Source: RGIG1902 sp034926865 (GTDB taxonomy: Bacteria > Bacillota > Clostridia > Oscillospirales > Butyricicoccaceae). From it: a stretch of 64,000 nt of DNA. Under the pieces are notes generated by a model that saw only the letters and a list, made by a program, of their open reading frames with translations, had not been told where the DNA came from and did not search any database. The position numbers and the translations under genes are program-made. Where the stretch lies: NCBI GenBank assembly GCA_034926865.1, contig JAYFQP010000007.1, positions 62,001 to 126,000 of the forward strand. The letters run 5' to 3'. Of this stretch, positions 49,667 through 59,179 are shown in pieces. Within the stretch, counting starts at the first letter, position 1. Every line of letters starts with the position of its first letter.

Positions 49667-49696
49667 AAAAGGCCCCCGGCATATGCCGGGGGCCTT
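49667..49696 (+). terminator. Terminator of the rubrerythrin operon
   Basis: AAGGCCCCCGGC-type stem (AAAAGGCCCCCGGC/GCCGGGGGCCTT) with an ATAT loop, 30 nt after the stop. The long A-run before the stem lets it also act on leftward transcripts. Confidence 0.8.
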
Positions 49697-49736
49697 AGCT
49701 GTTTGGTTATAGAGTCTATACTTGAATTAATGCCGC

Positions 49737-51158
49737 TTATTTCACTGTGCTGGTAACTGCCTTCTGTAGAGAGTCGACTATCTTCTGTACATCGAGCTTG
49801 TTCACAAGCAGAGTATTATCTGCAAACTTGGATATATAGAAGCTGCTGTCGTATTTCCATAAACTGAGGGTCATTTGCTTATAATTATCGGTGTTGCGGC
49901 TGAAGGATATCTCAAGATAAGGGCTGCCTTCGGGCGAGCCGGAAGATGTTCCCTCGGTGGTGGTGTTGCGCATCGCATTAAAGAAGGAAACGACAGCATC
50001 CGCCGAAAGCTCAGTGCCATTTATGGTGTACACTTCGGTAACCTTATCTTTGCCGTCGCTTGCCTTTTCGGTAGTGCGGCTGATATCGATTGTATAGGTG
50101 GCCCCGTCAAGCTTGATTGTCATCGAATTGACGGTGTCCAGGGTCAGCTTGAAGAAATCTTGAGCCTTGTAGGTTTCGTAGTCAAAGGTGAAATAGTCGA
50201 ATGTGTTGACTATTGTGCCGATGACGTCAGATCCGCCTATGCGTGCATAGGTTTTTCCGTCTGCTCCTTTGCCGATATAGAAAGTCTCTGTGACGGCGCC
50301 GCGGCTTGCACTTTCGTAACTGACAGTTATTTTGTGCCCGTTGTTAAGGCCGTATTTCTCCAAAACAGCGGGGTCACTTGAACAGTCAACCCCTGACTGT
50401 AAGCCCATCGACTCAAATGTTGACATAAGGGCTGTCATTTTGTCTTCGGAAAGGGGTCTTAACCCATCCTGCGTTTTTAGGAACCACTTATAGTCTTTGG
50501 TATAGCACGAGCTGTCACCCTCCGGCATGCGGACAATCTCGTTTATGACTCCGTTTGTTTCAATGGTGAGGGCGCTTGTGGTGGAGGGGCTTGCAGACGG
50601 GAATGAGGGCAGCTTCATCATTGAGGCCAGGGTCTGATAGTTAAAGACTCTTCCCACACTTGTGGGAACGGTATAGACGTCATTGCTGCCCTCGACATTG
50701 AAATAGAACTTGCTTGTCGTGGGGTGCTTGTCGCCTATATTGTAGGCATAGGAGTTGCCTTTGGAGTCTGTCATTTCCACCTTGACGGCAGCGGGATCAA
50801 GGCCGTAGCTTGAGAAGGTGGAGCGGTCGCTTGTCAGGAGTCTTTCAGACGTGACAGAGCAGAGCGCCTTTACCATCTCTTCAATATAGGTGCTGTCAAG
50901 CGGGAAATCCTCGTCGCCCTCGACCTTCCAGCCATAGACGGTATATTTGAAGCTGAAGTTTTCGCCGGTGGCCAGAGAATATTTGAGATGCATTATTGTG
51001 GTTGAATCAATATCGGTAAGCTTTATTGCATCTTCCGAGGTGCCATCAGCTGTAGAATCGTCTTTTTTTCCGCCGAGGCCGCCGGAGGTCAAAAACCAAT
51101 AGGCGGCAAGCAACAGAATAAGAGCGGCAACCGATATGACAAGCGGCTTGTTACGCAT
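49737..51158 (-). CDS. DUF4340 domain protein, accessory of a GldG-like ABC system
   Basis: A 473-residue protein with an N-terminal membrane anchor (about 6-24) and a large extracytoplasmic DUF4340 region. VSIGDKHPTTSKFYF-like (YNIGDKHPTTSKFYFNVEG in part near 135), YTVPTSVGRVFNY near 155 and repeats of the TYIEEMVKALCSVTSERLL type are typical. Function unknown; DUF4340 genes habitually follow GldG. GGAGG sets the ATG at 51158, 2 nt after the GldG stop, so the proteins are coupled. Confidence 0.82.
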   Translation of the reverse strand: MRNKPLVISVAALILLLAAYWFLTSGGLGGKKDDSTADGTSEDAIKLTDIDSTTIMHLKYSLATGENFSFKYTVYGWKVEGDEDFPLDSTYIEEMVKALCSVTSERLLTSDRSTFSSYGLDPAAVKVEMTDSKGNSYAYNIGDKHPTTSKFYFNVEGSNDVYTVPTSVGRVFNYQTLASMMKLPSFPSASPSTTSALTIETNGVINEIVRMPEGDSSCYTKDYKWFLKTQDGLRPLSEDKMTALMSTFESMGLQSGVDCSSDPAVLEKYGLNNGHKITVSYESASRGAVTETFYIGKGADGKTYARIGGSDVIGTIVNTFDYFTFDYETYKAQDFFKLTLDTVNSMTIKLDGATYTIDISRTTEKASDGKDKVTEVYTINGTELSADAVVSFFNAMRNTTTEGTSSGSPEGSPYLEISFSRNTDNYKQMTLSLWKYDSSFYISKFADNTLLVNKLDVQKIVDSLQKAVTSTVK

Positions 51159-51159
51159 G

Positions 51160-52608
51160 TTACTTTTTCCTCCTGACAAGGGTAACAGCTACGCCTGTGC
51201 CAAGGGCCGCCAAGGGAAGAACTATCACCATCACGATGCTCCAGAGATTTGAGGAGGAGGCAGGAACCACGAGAACCTCGGAGTCTACGCTCTTTGCCGG
51301 GATGGCAAAGCTGTCTTCCTTGCCGCACATCCATCCGAGCGTGCTTGCCAGCATAGTGCTGTTGCCAGAATGCACGAGGGAATCGACAGTGTCGTCAAGC
51401 ATAAGCGAAGTCGAGAAGCATACAAGCTTCGTCTGGCCGGAACCTACGTCCTCGGTTACGACGGTGGCTACGCTGAAGGGGCCGTCAGTATCGCCTGTTT
51501 CTTTTTCAAGCGTGGTGGCGTTATAGGCGTTAGGCTTTAAATATGAAGATGAGGTGGTTTTGAGCAGCTCGGTTATATTGAGCGTGCTGCGGTGTGACTC
51601 AGTCTGGGTTATGCCCATTGCCTGAGGCATAAGAACATACTGGTTATCCTTTATAAGCCCATTGGTTATATCATGAGCGCTTATTTCAGGCAGCAGGTAA
51701 TGGTAGTATCCGCCGGTGTAGTAGTTGGAGCCGTTGCGCTCGATGATTATGCCGGGGGCGAACTTAAGGCCGTAACTATCCAGAAGGCTTGTAAGGTTGG
51801 GCATTTCGACATCTCGGTAATCTGCAAAGAGGATGACGCTGCCGCCGTTTTCCATATAATTGAGAATGGTCTTAAGCTCTGATTCGGAGATATCCGTCTG
51901 GGGAGAGACTATCATAAGAGCTTCGCAGTCTTGGGGGATAGACGGAGAGGTAAGAAGGCTGAGAGTGCTTAGGTTGTAATTGTTCTTGGAGATAACGGAT
52001 TGCATTTTAGCTGAAAGTGCCGTTTCTCCGTGGCCCTCAAGCGTATATACAGAAGGTAGATTATCAGACACGACATATGCTATGGCTGAGGTCAGGGCAC
52101 CTTCGCCGTCAAAAGAGGTAGATGTCTTGCCTGTCTGGGAATAGTTTGAGTAATCTTCAACGAATATGCTGGTATTGTCAACTACCTTGAAGCGCTGTGA
52201 GCTTTCTACGATGACGCTGTTTGCGGAAACTGTTTCTTTAGTATATTTCGTTGTAAAGGTGGGGTAAAGCACAGGGTCAACATATTCGATCTTTATATGG
52301 CTGCCGGCGGCCTTATAACGGTCAAGCAGGCTGACAACGCTCTTGTTCTCGGCCCCGTTTTCGGCTATGAGATAGAGCGTCACATCCTCCGGAAGGGCGG
52401 CAACAACGTTTTTGGATTGGGCCGAAAGCGTAAAGAAGCCGTTATTGCTGAGGTCGAACTGAGTATATGTCGAGGGCAGCTTTGCGACCACCAGGTTGAG
52501 AAAAACGGCGATCAGCACGGCGACGGCGCAGAATACGACCTGGCTTCCGCCGAGCTTGAATGCATCTGAGCTGAAGGATTTCAGCACTTTGTTATTATTA
52601 GTTTTCAT
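51160..52608 (-). CDS. GldG-family auxiliary ABC-transport protein
   Basis: A 482-residue membrane protein. Helices lie near 20-42 and 455-475; between them is the GldG/ABC_transp_aux domain (LSNNGFFTLSAQSKNVVAALPEDVTLYLIAENG near 55-85 in part, YTLEGHGETALSAKM near 190, LMIVSPQTDISESELKTI near 230). Such proteins accompany an ABC-2 permease and ATPase; in Bacteroidetes they serve gliding and secretion, but in Firmicutes the role is unknown. GGAGG precedes the ATG. Confidence 0.87.
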   Translation of the reverse strand: MKTNNNKVLKSFSSDAFKLGGSQVVFCAVAVLIAVFLNLVVAKLPSTYTQFDLSNNGFFTLSAQSKNVVAALPEDVTLYLIAENGAENKSVVSLLDRYKAAGSHIKIEYVDPVLYPTFTTKYTKETVSANSVIVESSQRFKVVDNTSIFVEDYSNYSQTGKTSTSFDGEGALTSAIAYVVSDNLPSVYTLEGHGETALSAKMQSVISKNNYNLSTLSLLTSPSIPQDCEALMIVSPQTDISESELKTILNYMENGGSVILFADYRDVEMPNLTSLLDSYGLKFAPGIIIERNGSNYYTGGYYHYLLPEISAHDITNGLIKDNQYVLMPQAMGITQTESHRSTLNITELLKTTSSSYLKPNAYNATTLEKETGDTDGPFSVATVVTEDVGSGQTKLVCFSTSLMLDDTVDSLVHSGNSTMLASTLGWMCGKEDSFAIPAKSVDSEVLVVPASSSNLWSIVMVIVLPLAALGTGVAVTLVRRKK

Positions 52609-52623
52609 GTTTATATGCCTCCA

Positions 52624-53487
52624 TTAAGACCAGCGGCGCTTTTCAATCGCCTGAACTGTAAAGAAGACGAAAAGCACCGTTATGGAAATAAAGTACATTA
52701 CTGATCTTAAATCGAATATCCCGTATATGAAGCTGTCAAAGCGGGAAAAGACCGACAGAGAGTTCATCGCCGTATTGAAGGTGCCATCCAAAACCGATCT
52801 CTTGAAATATAGGGTAAGGGCTATTGCGCCGATGGTGACTATCCCGAAGCCGGCTGAGAGTGGGACGTTCTTTGTCGATACATATATAAGGTAGGCTATA
52901 ATGGCGCAGACAGCGGCAAAGGCTATGGCCGAGGTCAGCGAAGACGAGGAGATCATAGAGGCAAGGTTAGGCATCAGATAGCAAAGAAGCAAAAATCCGA
53001 AGCTGACCACAGCCGCTATCATCTGGCTCTCAGTGAGAGAAGAGAGGAATATGCCTATGGCGATACAGGCCCCGCCCATGAGCAGAAACGCAAATATGGC
53101 CGCATATGCGGTTTTCAGGTTGACATTTCCGAAGCGGCTGAGGATCATGGGATATGCGCAGCTTATGGCAAGAGGAACTAAGAAAACTGTAAGGGCAGCA
53201 AAGAACTTGCCGAAGATTATCGACCATGTTGATATAGGCGAAGAATACAAAAGCTGGTCTGTGCGCTGGCGCTGTTCCTCAGACATGGTCCTCATGGTAA
53301 GCAGAGGGATCAGCAAAAGGAAAAGGAAACGCACGGAATCAAGGACATACTCAAAGTTTGGATATGATTGCAGAAAATTTACGGCTATCGTATATATGCC
53401 TATAATGATAAGAGCGAAGGCGATGAAAACGTACCCCATCATGCCGGTAAAATAGCTCTTAAGTTCTTTTTTGTATATAACCGTCAT
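52624..53487 (-). CDS. ABC-2 type permease, GldF-like
   Basis: A 287-residue permease with six to eight hydrophobic helices. KKELKSYFTGMMGYVFIAF near 6-24 and the MRTMSEEQRQRTDQLLYSSPIS block near 66-87 are characteristic of GldF/ABC-2 subunits; the latter probably contacts the ATPase. It overlaps the ATPase stop by 4 nt. The transported substrate is unknown. Confidence 0.9.
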   Translation of the reverse strand: MTVIYKKELKSYFTGMMGYVFIAFALIIIGIYTIAVNFLQSYPNFEYVLDSVRFLFLLLIPLLTMRTMSEEQRQRTDQLLYSSPISTWSIIFGKFFAALTVFLVPLAISCAYPMILSRFGNVNLKTAYAAIFAFLLMGGACIAIGIFLSSLTESQMIAAVVSFGFLLLCYLMPNLASMISSSSLTSAIAFAAVCAIIAYLIYVSTKNVPLSAGFGIVTIGAIALTLYFKRSVLDGTFNTAMNSLSVFSRFDSFIYGIFDLRSVMYFISITVLFVFFTVQAIEKRRWS

Positions 53488-54530
53488 GCGCGGTCGCCTC
53501 CTTCATCTGGTTTTTGATCTTGTGCGGGAGCTTCTGTTTGGACTGCGTCATCTGTTTGAGCTGCGTCATCTGTTTGGCTGTCGACGGGTTCGCCTGAAGA
53601 GTCTGTCAGTTCGAGGAAGATATCTTCAAGACTCATGCGTACTTCTGTCATAGAAACAATGATTGCTCCCTTGGCTGTGACAGCCTTTGAAACCTCTCGC
53701 CTGAGATCAAGCTCGGGCTTGTAGCTGACGGTGATATCTATGCAGCCAGCTTCTTCCTTGGAAGGGGATGTGCTGAAGGATGAAAGCCCGTTTATCTTTG
53801 CCCCGACAGTTGAAAGATCTGCCCCGCAGGGATCTGCGCAAAGCGTAAGAGTTGTTTCGTTTAAAGCGTGTGCGCTGAGGTTCTCAGGTGTGTCGCAGGC
53901 CACCAGTTTGCCTTTGCGCAGAATCATTATTTTATCGCAGACAGAGCTTATCTCCGAAAGGATGTGGCTTGAAAGGATTACCGTGTGTTTTTTGCCAAGC
54001 GCCCTGATGAGCTCCCGGATTTCGGTTATCTGCTTTGGGTCAAGCCCAACGGTGGGCTCGTCCAGAATAATGAGCTTGGGGTCGCCCAAAACGGCCTGGG
54101 CTATGCCAACCCTCTGCTTATAGCCCTTTGAAAGGTGTTTGATAAGCCTGTCGAGATGGTCTTCGATCTGAGTCATGCCGGCGACCTTTGCTATCTCTTT
54201 TTCAATATCGGCGCCCTTTATGCCCTTGAGACCGCAGGCGAATCGAAGATATTCGCGGGGAGTCATGTCAAGATACAAAGGCGGCTGCTCCGGCAGATAG
54301 CCTATGCATTTTTTGGCTTCCTTAGGCTGCTTCAGTATGTCGAAGCCGCCTATTTTGACGCTGCCCGAGGTGGCGGCAAGGCATCCTGTCATGATGTTCA
54401 TCGTGGTCGACTTGCCGGCGCCATTTGGGCCGAGAAAGCCGTAGATCTGGCCTTCCTCAACTGTAATGGTGAGGTCGTCAACCGCATTGTGGCCGTTATA
54501 AGACTTTGTAAGACTTTTTATTTCGACCAA
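53484..54530 (-). CDS. ABC transporter ATP-binding protein, GldA-like, with acidic tail
   Basis: A 348-residue ATPase. Walker A GPNGAGKST near 35, Q-loop GYLPEQPPLYLDMT near 80, signature LSKGYKQRVGIAQAL near 134 and Walker B LIILDEPTVGLDPKQ near 155. The C-terminal domain includes MSLEDIFLELT near 305, then a low-complexity tail (about 318-348) of Asp/Gln/Ala/Thr repeats (TDDAAQTDDAVQTEAP) that is unusual for the family. It begins with TTG after AAGGGGG. First gene of the Gld-like operon. Confidence 0.9.
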   Translation of the reverse strand: MVEIKSLTKSYNGHNAVDDLTITVEEGQIYGFLGPNGAGKSTTMNIMTGCLAATSGSVKIGGFDILKQPKEAKKCIGYLPEQPPLYLDMTPREYLRFACGLKGIKGADIEKEIAKVAGMTQIEDHLDRLIKHLSKGYKQRVGIAQAVLGDPKLIILDEPTVGLDPKQITEIRELIRALGKKHTVILSSHILSEISSVCDKIMILRKGKLVACDTPENLSAHALNETTLTLCADPCGADLSTVGAKINGLSSFSTSPSKEEAGCIDITVSYKPELDLRREVSKAVTAKGAIIVSMTEVRMSLEDIFLELTDSSGEPVDSQTDDAAQTDDAVQTEAPAQDQKPDEGGDRA

Positions 54531-54664
54531 GGATATACCCCCTTAAATTATTATGTGCGTGGCATTAGCTATTGGTATTATAAGGCAGTACAGATTGAAT
54601 CTTCAACAATACTTTGTAAATTTTAATTTCTGTTAAAGAAATTTTTTCGGATTTGACAAAAATA

Positions 54665-54689
54665 CGCCGCTTTCTTTTGGAAAACGGCG
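54665..54689 (-). terminator. Terminator of the lexA-recG operon
   Basis: CGCCG..TTTC and GAAA..CGGCG pair (one mismatch) 30 nt beyond the recG stop; on the minus strand TATTTTTG follows. Confidence 0.6.
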
Positions 54690-54718
54690 CCAGAAAAGAA
54701 GGGCGAAATGAAGACATA

Positions 54719-56758
54719 TCAATTGAGCTTGACTCCGCCATCACCAGTGAGAAGGTCTGTTATCCGCTTTTTAAGATGGGCGTTTTCCTCAAACGAAAGA
54801 GACGGGTCTTTCCTGAAAGTCTCTTCAGCCTCGCTCCGCGCCTTCTCAAAAAGCGATAAGTCGTTTGAAAGATCTGCAAGGCGGAAGGCAGGAAGGCCGT
54901 GCTGACGCTGGCCGAAAAAGTCTCCGGGTCCGCGGAGCTTGAGATCCTCCTCGGCTACCTTGAACCCATCGCTTGTTTGACAGATGACCTCAAGCCGGGG
55001 TACTTTTGGCCCTTTTCGCATCAGGATGCAATAGGAGCGTCTGCCGCCTCTGCCTACGCGCCCCCTGAGCTGGTGAAGCTGTGACAGGCCGAAGCTTTCC
55101 GAGTCTTCGATTATCATAAGGTTGGCATTCGGAACATCTATGCCTACTTCGATAACGGTAGTGGACACCAGAACATCCAAGAGGCCGGCGGAAAAGCCTG
55201 CCATGACTTCTTCCTTGGCTTTTGCGGGAAGCCTGCCGTGCATAAGCCCGATACGCAGGGACGGCAGCGCCTCGGAGAGCTTTTTTATATAAGCTTCGGC
55301 GGCTGCTCTGCCGTCGCCTTCGTTATCCTCTATAAGAGGGCAGACGATATAAGCCTGGCCCCCGTCTTTTATTTGTTTCTGGAGGAAAGCTTCCATGCGC
55401 TTTCGCTTGTCTTCTCCGACGCAGTAGGTCTCAACAGGCAGCCTGCCTCTTGGCATCTCGTCGATAACGGAAAGGTCGAGATCGCCGAAGATGATAAGGG
55501 AAAGAGTTCGCGGAATCGGAGTGGCCGACATGACGAGAATGTGGCTGTCGGGCTGCTTTTTGAAAAGCTCCGAGCGCTGCGCAACTCCGAAACGGTGCTG
55601 TTCGTCGACGACGAACAAGGCAGGGTCCATGAATTCGACGGCGCTCTGCAAAAGAGCGTGAGTTCCGCAGATTATGTTATACTCTCCTCCAGCGGCAGCT
55701 CTGAGGGCTGTCCGCTTGTCAGCGGCCGGCATAGCCGAGACGATAAGCCCGGTGCGTATCCCTAAGGGCGACAGAAGGGAATCGAGGGTCTTTTGATGCT
55801 GCCGCGCAAGCAGGTCGGTTGGAGCCATGATGATGGCCTGTCTGCCGTTTTTGCAGCACAGCCATGCACACGCAGCAGCCACAAGGGTTTTGCCTGAGCC
55901 GACGTCGCCTTGCAGCAGACGGTTCATGCGGTTTTCAGAGGCCATATCAAAAAAAGCCTCCTTAACGGCCCTTTTCTGGGCGTTTGTAGGCTCAAAGGGC
56001 AGTTTTGAATAAAACTCCGATTCAGGGTATAAGCAAAGTGGCCTTGCAACCTTTGCCTTTGCTTCCCATTTGAGGCCGACAGAGGCGCAGCAGAAAACAT
56101 AAAGCTCTTCAAAAGCAAAACGTCGCCTTGCCAGCGAGGCGGACTCAGGGCTTTTCGGAAAGTGTATCTCCCTGTAGGCGTCTTCCTGCGGCATAAGGCC
56201 AAGCTTGCTTGAAAGGGAATGTGGGATGGGGCTTTCGGGGGTGGGGCAATGCCTGAAGGCCTCTTTTATGCCCTGCTCGATCATTTGGGAGGTTATACCC
56301 GCCGAGAGCGGATATACGGGCACAAGCCTGCCTGTTGCGGCCCCGGTGGACTCGGCGTCTTCAAAAATGGGGTTGATAAGGGAGGGACGGGATGGGTATC
56401 CCTCTGCTTTGCCGTAGAAGATATATTCACGGCCTTTTTTAAGCTGATTTTTAGTATATGGCCTGTTGAAAAAAACTATTTCAATACTCCCGGTATTGTC
56501 AAATGCTCTTGCTTTTATAACATCCATTCCTCTTTGCAGGCGGGACAGAACAGGATCTGACCCGACCATCAGCCTGAAACAGGCTTTGACGCCCTGAGGG
56601 GCTCGGGAGAGGGGGTATATTTGAGTTCGGTCTTCATAATCTCTGGGAAAGTAAGTAAGAAAATCACCCACGCGAAGAATGCCCAGCTTTGAAAGAAGCT
56701 GGGCACGTTTGGGGCCGAAGCCGGGGAGGCTGGTAACCGGGCTTTGCGGGGTGATCAT
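54719..56758 (-). CDS. recG: ATP-dependent DNA helicase RecG
   Basis: Branched-DNA translocase that reverses stalled forks and processes recombination junctions. The 679 residues fit RecG. The N-terminal wedge/OB region begins TSLPGFGPKRAQLL and contains FLTYFPRDYEDR. Helicase motifs: GDVGSGKT near 285, DEQHRFGV near 385, SATPIPRTL near 415, VSTTVIEVGIDVPNA near 525 and QLRGRVGRGG near 560. AGGT 7 nt before the ATG at 56758 is preferred; an upstream ATG at 56773 overlaps the lexA end, and longer frames are shadows of lexA. Confidence 0.95.
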   Translation of the reverse strand: MITPQSPVTSLPGFGPKRAQLLSKLGILRVGDFLTYFPRDYEDRTQIYPLSRAPQGVKACFRLMVGSDPVLSRLQRGMDVIKARAFDNTGSIEIVFFNRPYTKNQLKKGREYIFYGKAEGYPSRPSLINPIFEDAESTGAATGRLVPVYPLSAGITSQMIEQGIKEAFRHCPTPESPIPHSLSSKLGLMPQEDAYREIHFPKSPESASLARRRFAFEELYVFCCASVGLKWEAKAKVARPLCLYPESEFYSKLPFEPTNAQKRAVKEAFFDMASENRMNRLLQGDVGSGKTLVAAACAWLCCKNGRQAIIMAPTDLLARQHQKTLDSLLSPLGIRTGLIVSAMPAADKRTALRAAAGGEYNIICGTHALLQSAVEFMDPALFVVDEQHRFGVAQRSELFKKQPDSHILVMSATPIPRTLSLIIFGDLDLSVIDEMPRGRLPVETYCVGEDKRKRMEAFLQKQIKDGGQAYIVCPLIEDNEGDGRAAAEAYIKKLSEALPSLRIGLMHGRLPAKAKEEVMAGFSAGLLDVLVSTTVIEVGIDVPNANLMIIEDSESFGLSQLHQLRGRVGRGGRRSYCILMRKGPKVPRLEVICQTSDGFKVAEEDLKLRGPGDFFGQRQHGLPAFRLADLSNDLSLFEKARSEAEETFRKDPSLSFEENAHLKKRITDLLTGDGGVKLN

Positions 56759-56762
56759 GTCT

Positions 56763-57362
56763 TTACCTGACATGATAGCGGTATACAGCGACAACAACGC
56801 CCAGTATTGTGCACTCGCTGCCGTCGATGGGGGAATAGTCGGGGTTTTCGGGCATAAGCCAGACATGTCCCTTTTCCAGCTTAAGGCGCTTGACCGTGGC
56901 TTCGTCTCCAATAAGGGCCACGACGATCTTCCCGTTTTCAGCAGTGGGCTGCTGCCTGACTATAACTACATCACCTTCCAGAATGGCGGCGTTTTTCATG
57001 CTGTCGCCCTGAACGGACAAGGCAAAAAGGCCCTCAGAGCCTGAATGGCCTTCAAAGGGAACGTAACCTACTGTGTCCTGAGTGGCAAGGATGGGGGACC
57101 CGGCCCTCACTGTTCCAAGAACAGGGACATTTTTATAGTTTGTCTGGCCGGGGACCGAGAGGGTCCTGGTTTTACCCTTGCTCTTTTGCAGATAGCCGTT
57201 ATCTTCAAGGATGGCAAGATGGGAATGTACTGTTGAGGGGGAACGCAGGCCGACTGCCGCGGCTATTTCACGAACGGATGGAGCATAGCCGTTTTCAAGG
57301 GTAAAGCTTTCAACATATTCGAGTATAGCCTTGCGTTTGGTGCTGAGTATTTTGCATGCCAT
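56763..57362 (-). CDS. lexA: LexA repressor
   Basis: SOS-response repressor of 199 residues. The N-terminal winged HTH includes YAPSVREIAAAVGLRSPSTVHSHL near 28-50. The self-cleavage site is Ala-Gly in GTVRAGSPI near 85; the catalytic dyad is Ser in VQGDSM near 123 and Lys in DEATVKRL near 160. GGAGGT 7 nt upstream sets the ATG at 57362. I see no clear GAAC-N4-GTTC box in the 300-nt divergent region upstream, so its own operator is not identified. recG follows after 4 nt. Confidence 0.95.
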   Translation of the reverse strand: MACKILSTKRKAILEYVESFTLENGYAPSVREIAAAVGLRSPSTVHSHLAILEDNGYLQKSKGKTRTLSVPGQTNYKNVPVLGTVRAGSPILATQDTVGYVPFEGHSGSEGLFALSVQGDSMKNAAILEGDVVIVRQQPTAENGKIVVALIGDEATVKRLKLEKGHVWLMPENPDYSPIDGSECTILGVVVAVYRYHVR

Positions 57363-57663
57363 GTGCTGCACCTCCGTCATTATATGGTATATACGTTATA
57401 AAGGCGGCGGACATTGGCCCAAAGCTTCCGCTTTTGAAAGAATGTATGGAAGAAAGTGAGCTGCCCGTCCAGATATATCTGTCAATATTTTACCATACCG
57501 CGTATTTATAATCAAACATTTATTCGCAAAAATTATCTCAGCCATATTAAAATCAGATATTGTAGCCACAGAAACAAAGCTATGATAATATATAAATATC
57601 AAAGTATTTTTGGCGCAAAGCAAAATGATTGGGAAACACAAATCGGAAAGGATGGACAAAGCC
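57363..57663. other. Divergent intergenic region between lexA and the amidohydrolase
   Basis: About 300 nt with AT-rich segments. A TATAAT on the minus strand near 57376-57381 is too close to the lexA ribosome site to be its -10. No SOS box, RNA gene or small ORF is supported. Confidence 0.4.
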
Positions 57664-59088
57664 ATGTATGATCTGATTATCAAGGGCGCAACTGTCATAA
57701 CTGTCGATCAGCAGCACCGCGTTTTCCAGCCCGGGTACATAGCAGTAAAGGGAGATTCAATTGCCGATATCGGCCCTATGGAGGAGTTTGGGGATGCAGA
57801 GGCGGAAAGGGTTATCGATGCCAGCGGCCTTGCTGTCATGCCGGGGCTTGTTGACGGCCACGGCCACGGAGGGCACTGTCTCATAAGAACCATGGGTGAT
57901 CATTTTGAAAACTGGGACAAGATGGCCGAAGAGATATATTTTCGCTATACAGACGATTTTTTCTGGTATGCCGAAGGGGCGCTGGCTGCCGCCGAAAGGC
58001 TTAAGTTCGGCATAACGACTGCGGCTTCCATGATAGCCAGCACCCCAAGACCCGACAGGCTTGAGATACTTGAAGCTCACTTTGAGGGAGCGCTTAAAAC
58101 AGGCATAAGGGAGCTTGCCGGCATAGGCTTCTGCGACGGCCCCTGGCCCAAGCATCCCAGAGTATTTGAAGATGGGGTATTTAAGGAAAAGACGCTTACG
58201 CCCGAGCAGGTGGTGGAAAACACCGAGCGCGCGGTGAAAGAGCTTAACGGCCGTCACAAACGGCAGAAATGTATTGTCGCGCCGGGGAATATAACCCCCT
58301 GGGGGGACGACAGCCGTGAATTTGCCGCATGGAAGAACAGGGAGATGGCGCGCATCGCCAGAGAGTACGGAGTGGCGTTTCATACACATGCAAGGGCGGG
58401 GGGCATACAGTTTGCCTATGACACGACGCCGGAGCTGTTTGGCCCCACGACCTCCCTTACCCATTCTACCGGCCTGAGCCAAAGTGAGATAGATATTGTC
58501 GCAAAAACTGGGGCAGTTATTTTCCACGGGCCTACCACCAGGGCCAATATCAGCGTTAGATGCCCCGTTTACGAGATACTCAGGGCTGGCGGAGAGGTAG
58601 TCATCGTCACAGACGGCACAGCGCCTGACCGCAGCTATGACATATGGCGCGACATGAAGGTATTTCAGGTCATCCACCGCATAAACGAGCATAATTCGCT
58701 TTTGGCCTCCCCGGGAAGAGTTTTGGAGATGTGCACCATAAGAGCGGCAAGAGCACTCGGCGTGGGAGATATAACGGGATCGCTTGAAATTGGCAAGAGG
58801 GCCGACATAATCATCGTCAACACAAAGCAGCCACATCTTGCGCCTTTCAATATTCTGCCTGAAGCAAGGCTTGTATATCATGCCCAGGGGCAGGACGTAG
58901 ATACCGTCATAGTTGACGGACAGATAATGATGGAGGGCAGAAAGCTGCTTTGCTGCGATGAAAAACGTATTCTTGAGGATGCCGAAAAGGCCCAGAACAT
59001 GCTGTTTGAACGTTTGGGGCCGGATAAGATGAAGCAGTATACAGAATATGACGGCCTTTATGAAATAGAGGCAAGACCTACCTTCTGA
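57664..59088 (+). CDS. Amidohydrolase family protein (cytosine deaminase/chlorohydrolase type)
   Basis: Metal-dependent hydrolase of 474 residues. The N-terminal beta-sandwich starts MYDLIIKGATVITVD; PGLVDGHGHGGHCLI near 60-75 holds the first metal-binding HxH. FHTHARAGG near 240 gives the next His, LTHSTGLSQSEI near 265 another, and VTDGTAPDRSYD near 318-329 the catalytic Asp. The C-terminal GSLEIGKRADIIIVNTKQPHLAP closes the fold. Substrate unknown: related enzymes deaminate adenosine derivatives, guanine or melamine-type compounds. AAAGGA precedes the ATG at 57664. A terminator follows. Confidence 0.85.
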   Translation: MYDLIIKGATVITVDQQHRVFQPGYIAVKGDSIADIGPMEEFGDAEAERVIDASGLAVMPGLVDGHGHGGHCLIRTMGDHFENWDKMAEEIYFRYTDDFFWYAEGALAAAERLKFGITTAASMIASTPRPDRLEILEAHFEGALKTGIRELAGIGFCDGPWPKHPRVFEDGVFKEKTLTPEQVVENTERAVKELNGRHKRQKCIVAPGNITPWGDDSREFAAWKNREMARIAREYGVAFHTHARAGGIQFAYDTTPELFGPTTSLTHSTGLSQSEIDIVAKTGAVIFHGPTTRANISVRCPVYEILRAGGEVVIVTDGTAPDRSYDIWRDMKVFQVIHRINEHNSLLASPGRVLEMCTIRAARALGVGDITGSLEIGKRADIIIVNTKQPHLAPFNILPEARLVYHAQGQDVDTVIVDGQIMMEGRKLLCCDEKRILEDAEKAQNMLFERLGPDKMKQYTEYDGLYEIEARPTF

Positions 59089-59111
59089 TTTACATGAAAA
59101 AACTGAAATAC

Positions 59112-59143
59112 AAAAGGGCCGCCGGTTATCCGGCGGCCCTTTT
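59112..59143. terminator. Terminator between amidohydrolase and opp operon
   Basis: AAAAGGGCCGCCGG pairs with CCGGCGGCCCTTTT around a TTAT loop. Symmetric A/T flanks let it serve both convergent transcripts. Confidence 0.85.
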
Positions 59144-59179
59144 GCGTAGGAGAACGATGCGGAAAAGAAAATTGATACG

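Noticed and set aside
56774..56911. N-terminal extension of RecG
   Set aside because: It is the out-of-frame shadow of the 3' end of lexA; the protein starts with the normal RecG N-terminus at 56758.
57757..58881. Long minus-strand open frame (374 codons)
   Set aside because: It is antisense to the amidohydrolase, whose plus-strand reading has all metal-binding motifs; the antisense product resembles nothing and lacks a ribosome site.
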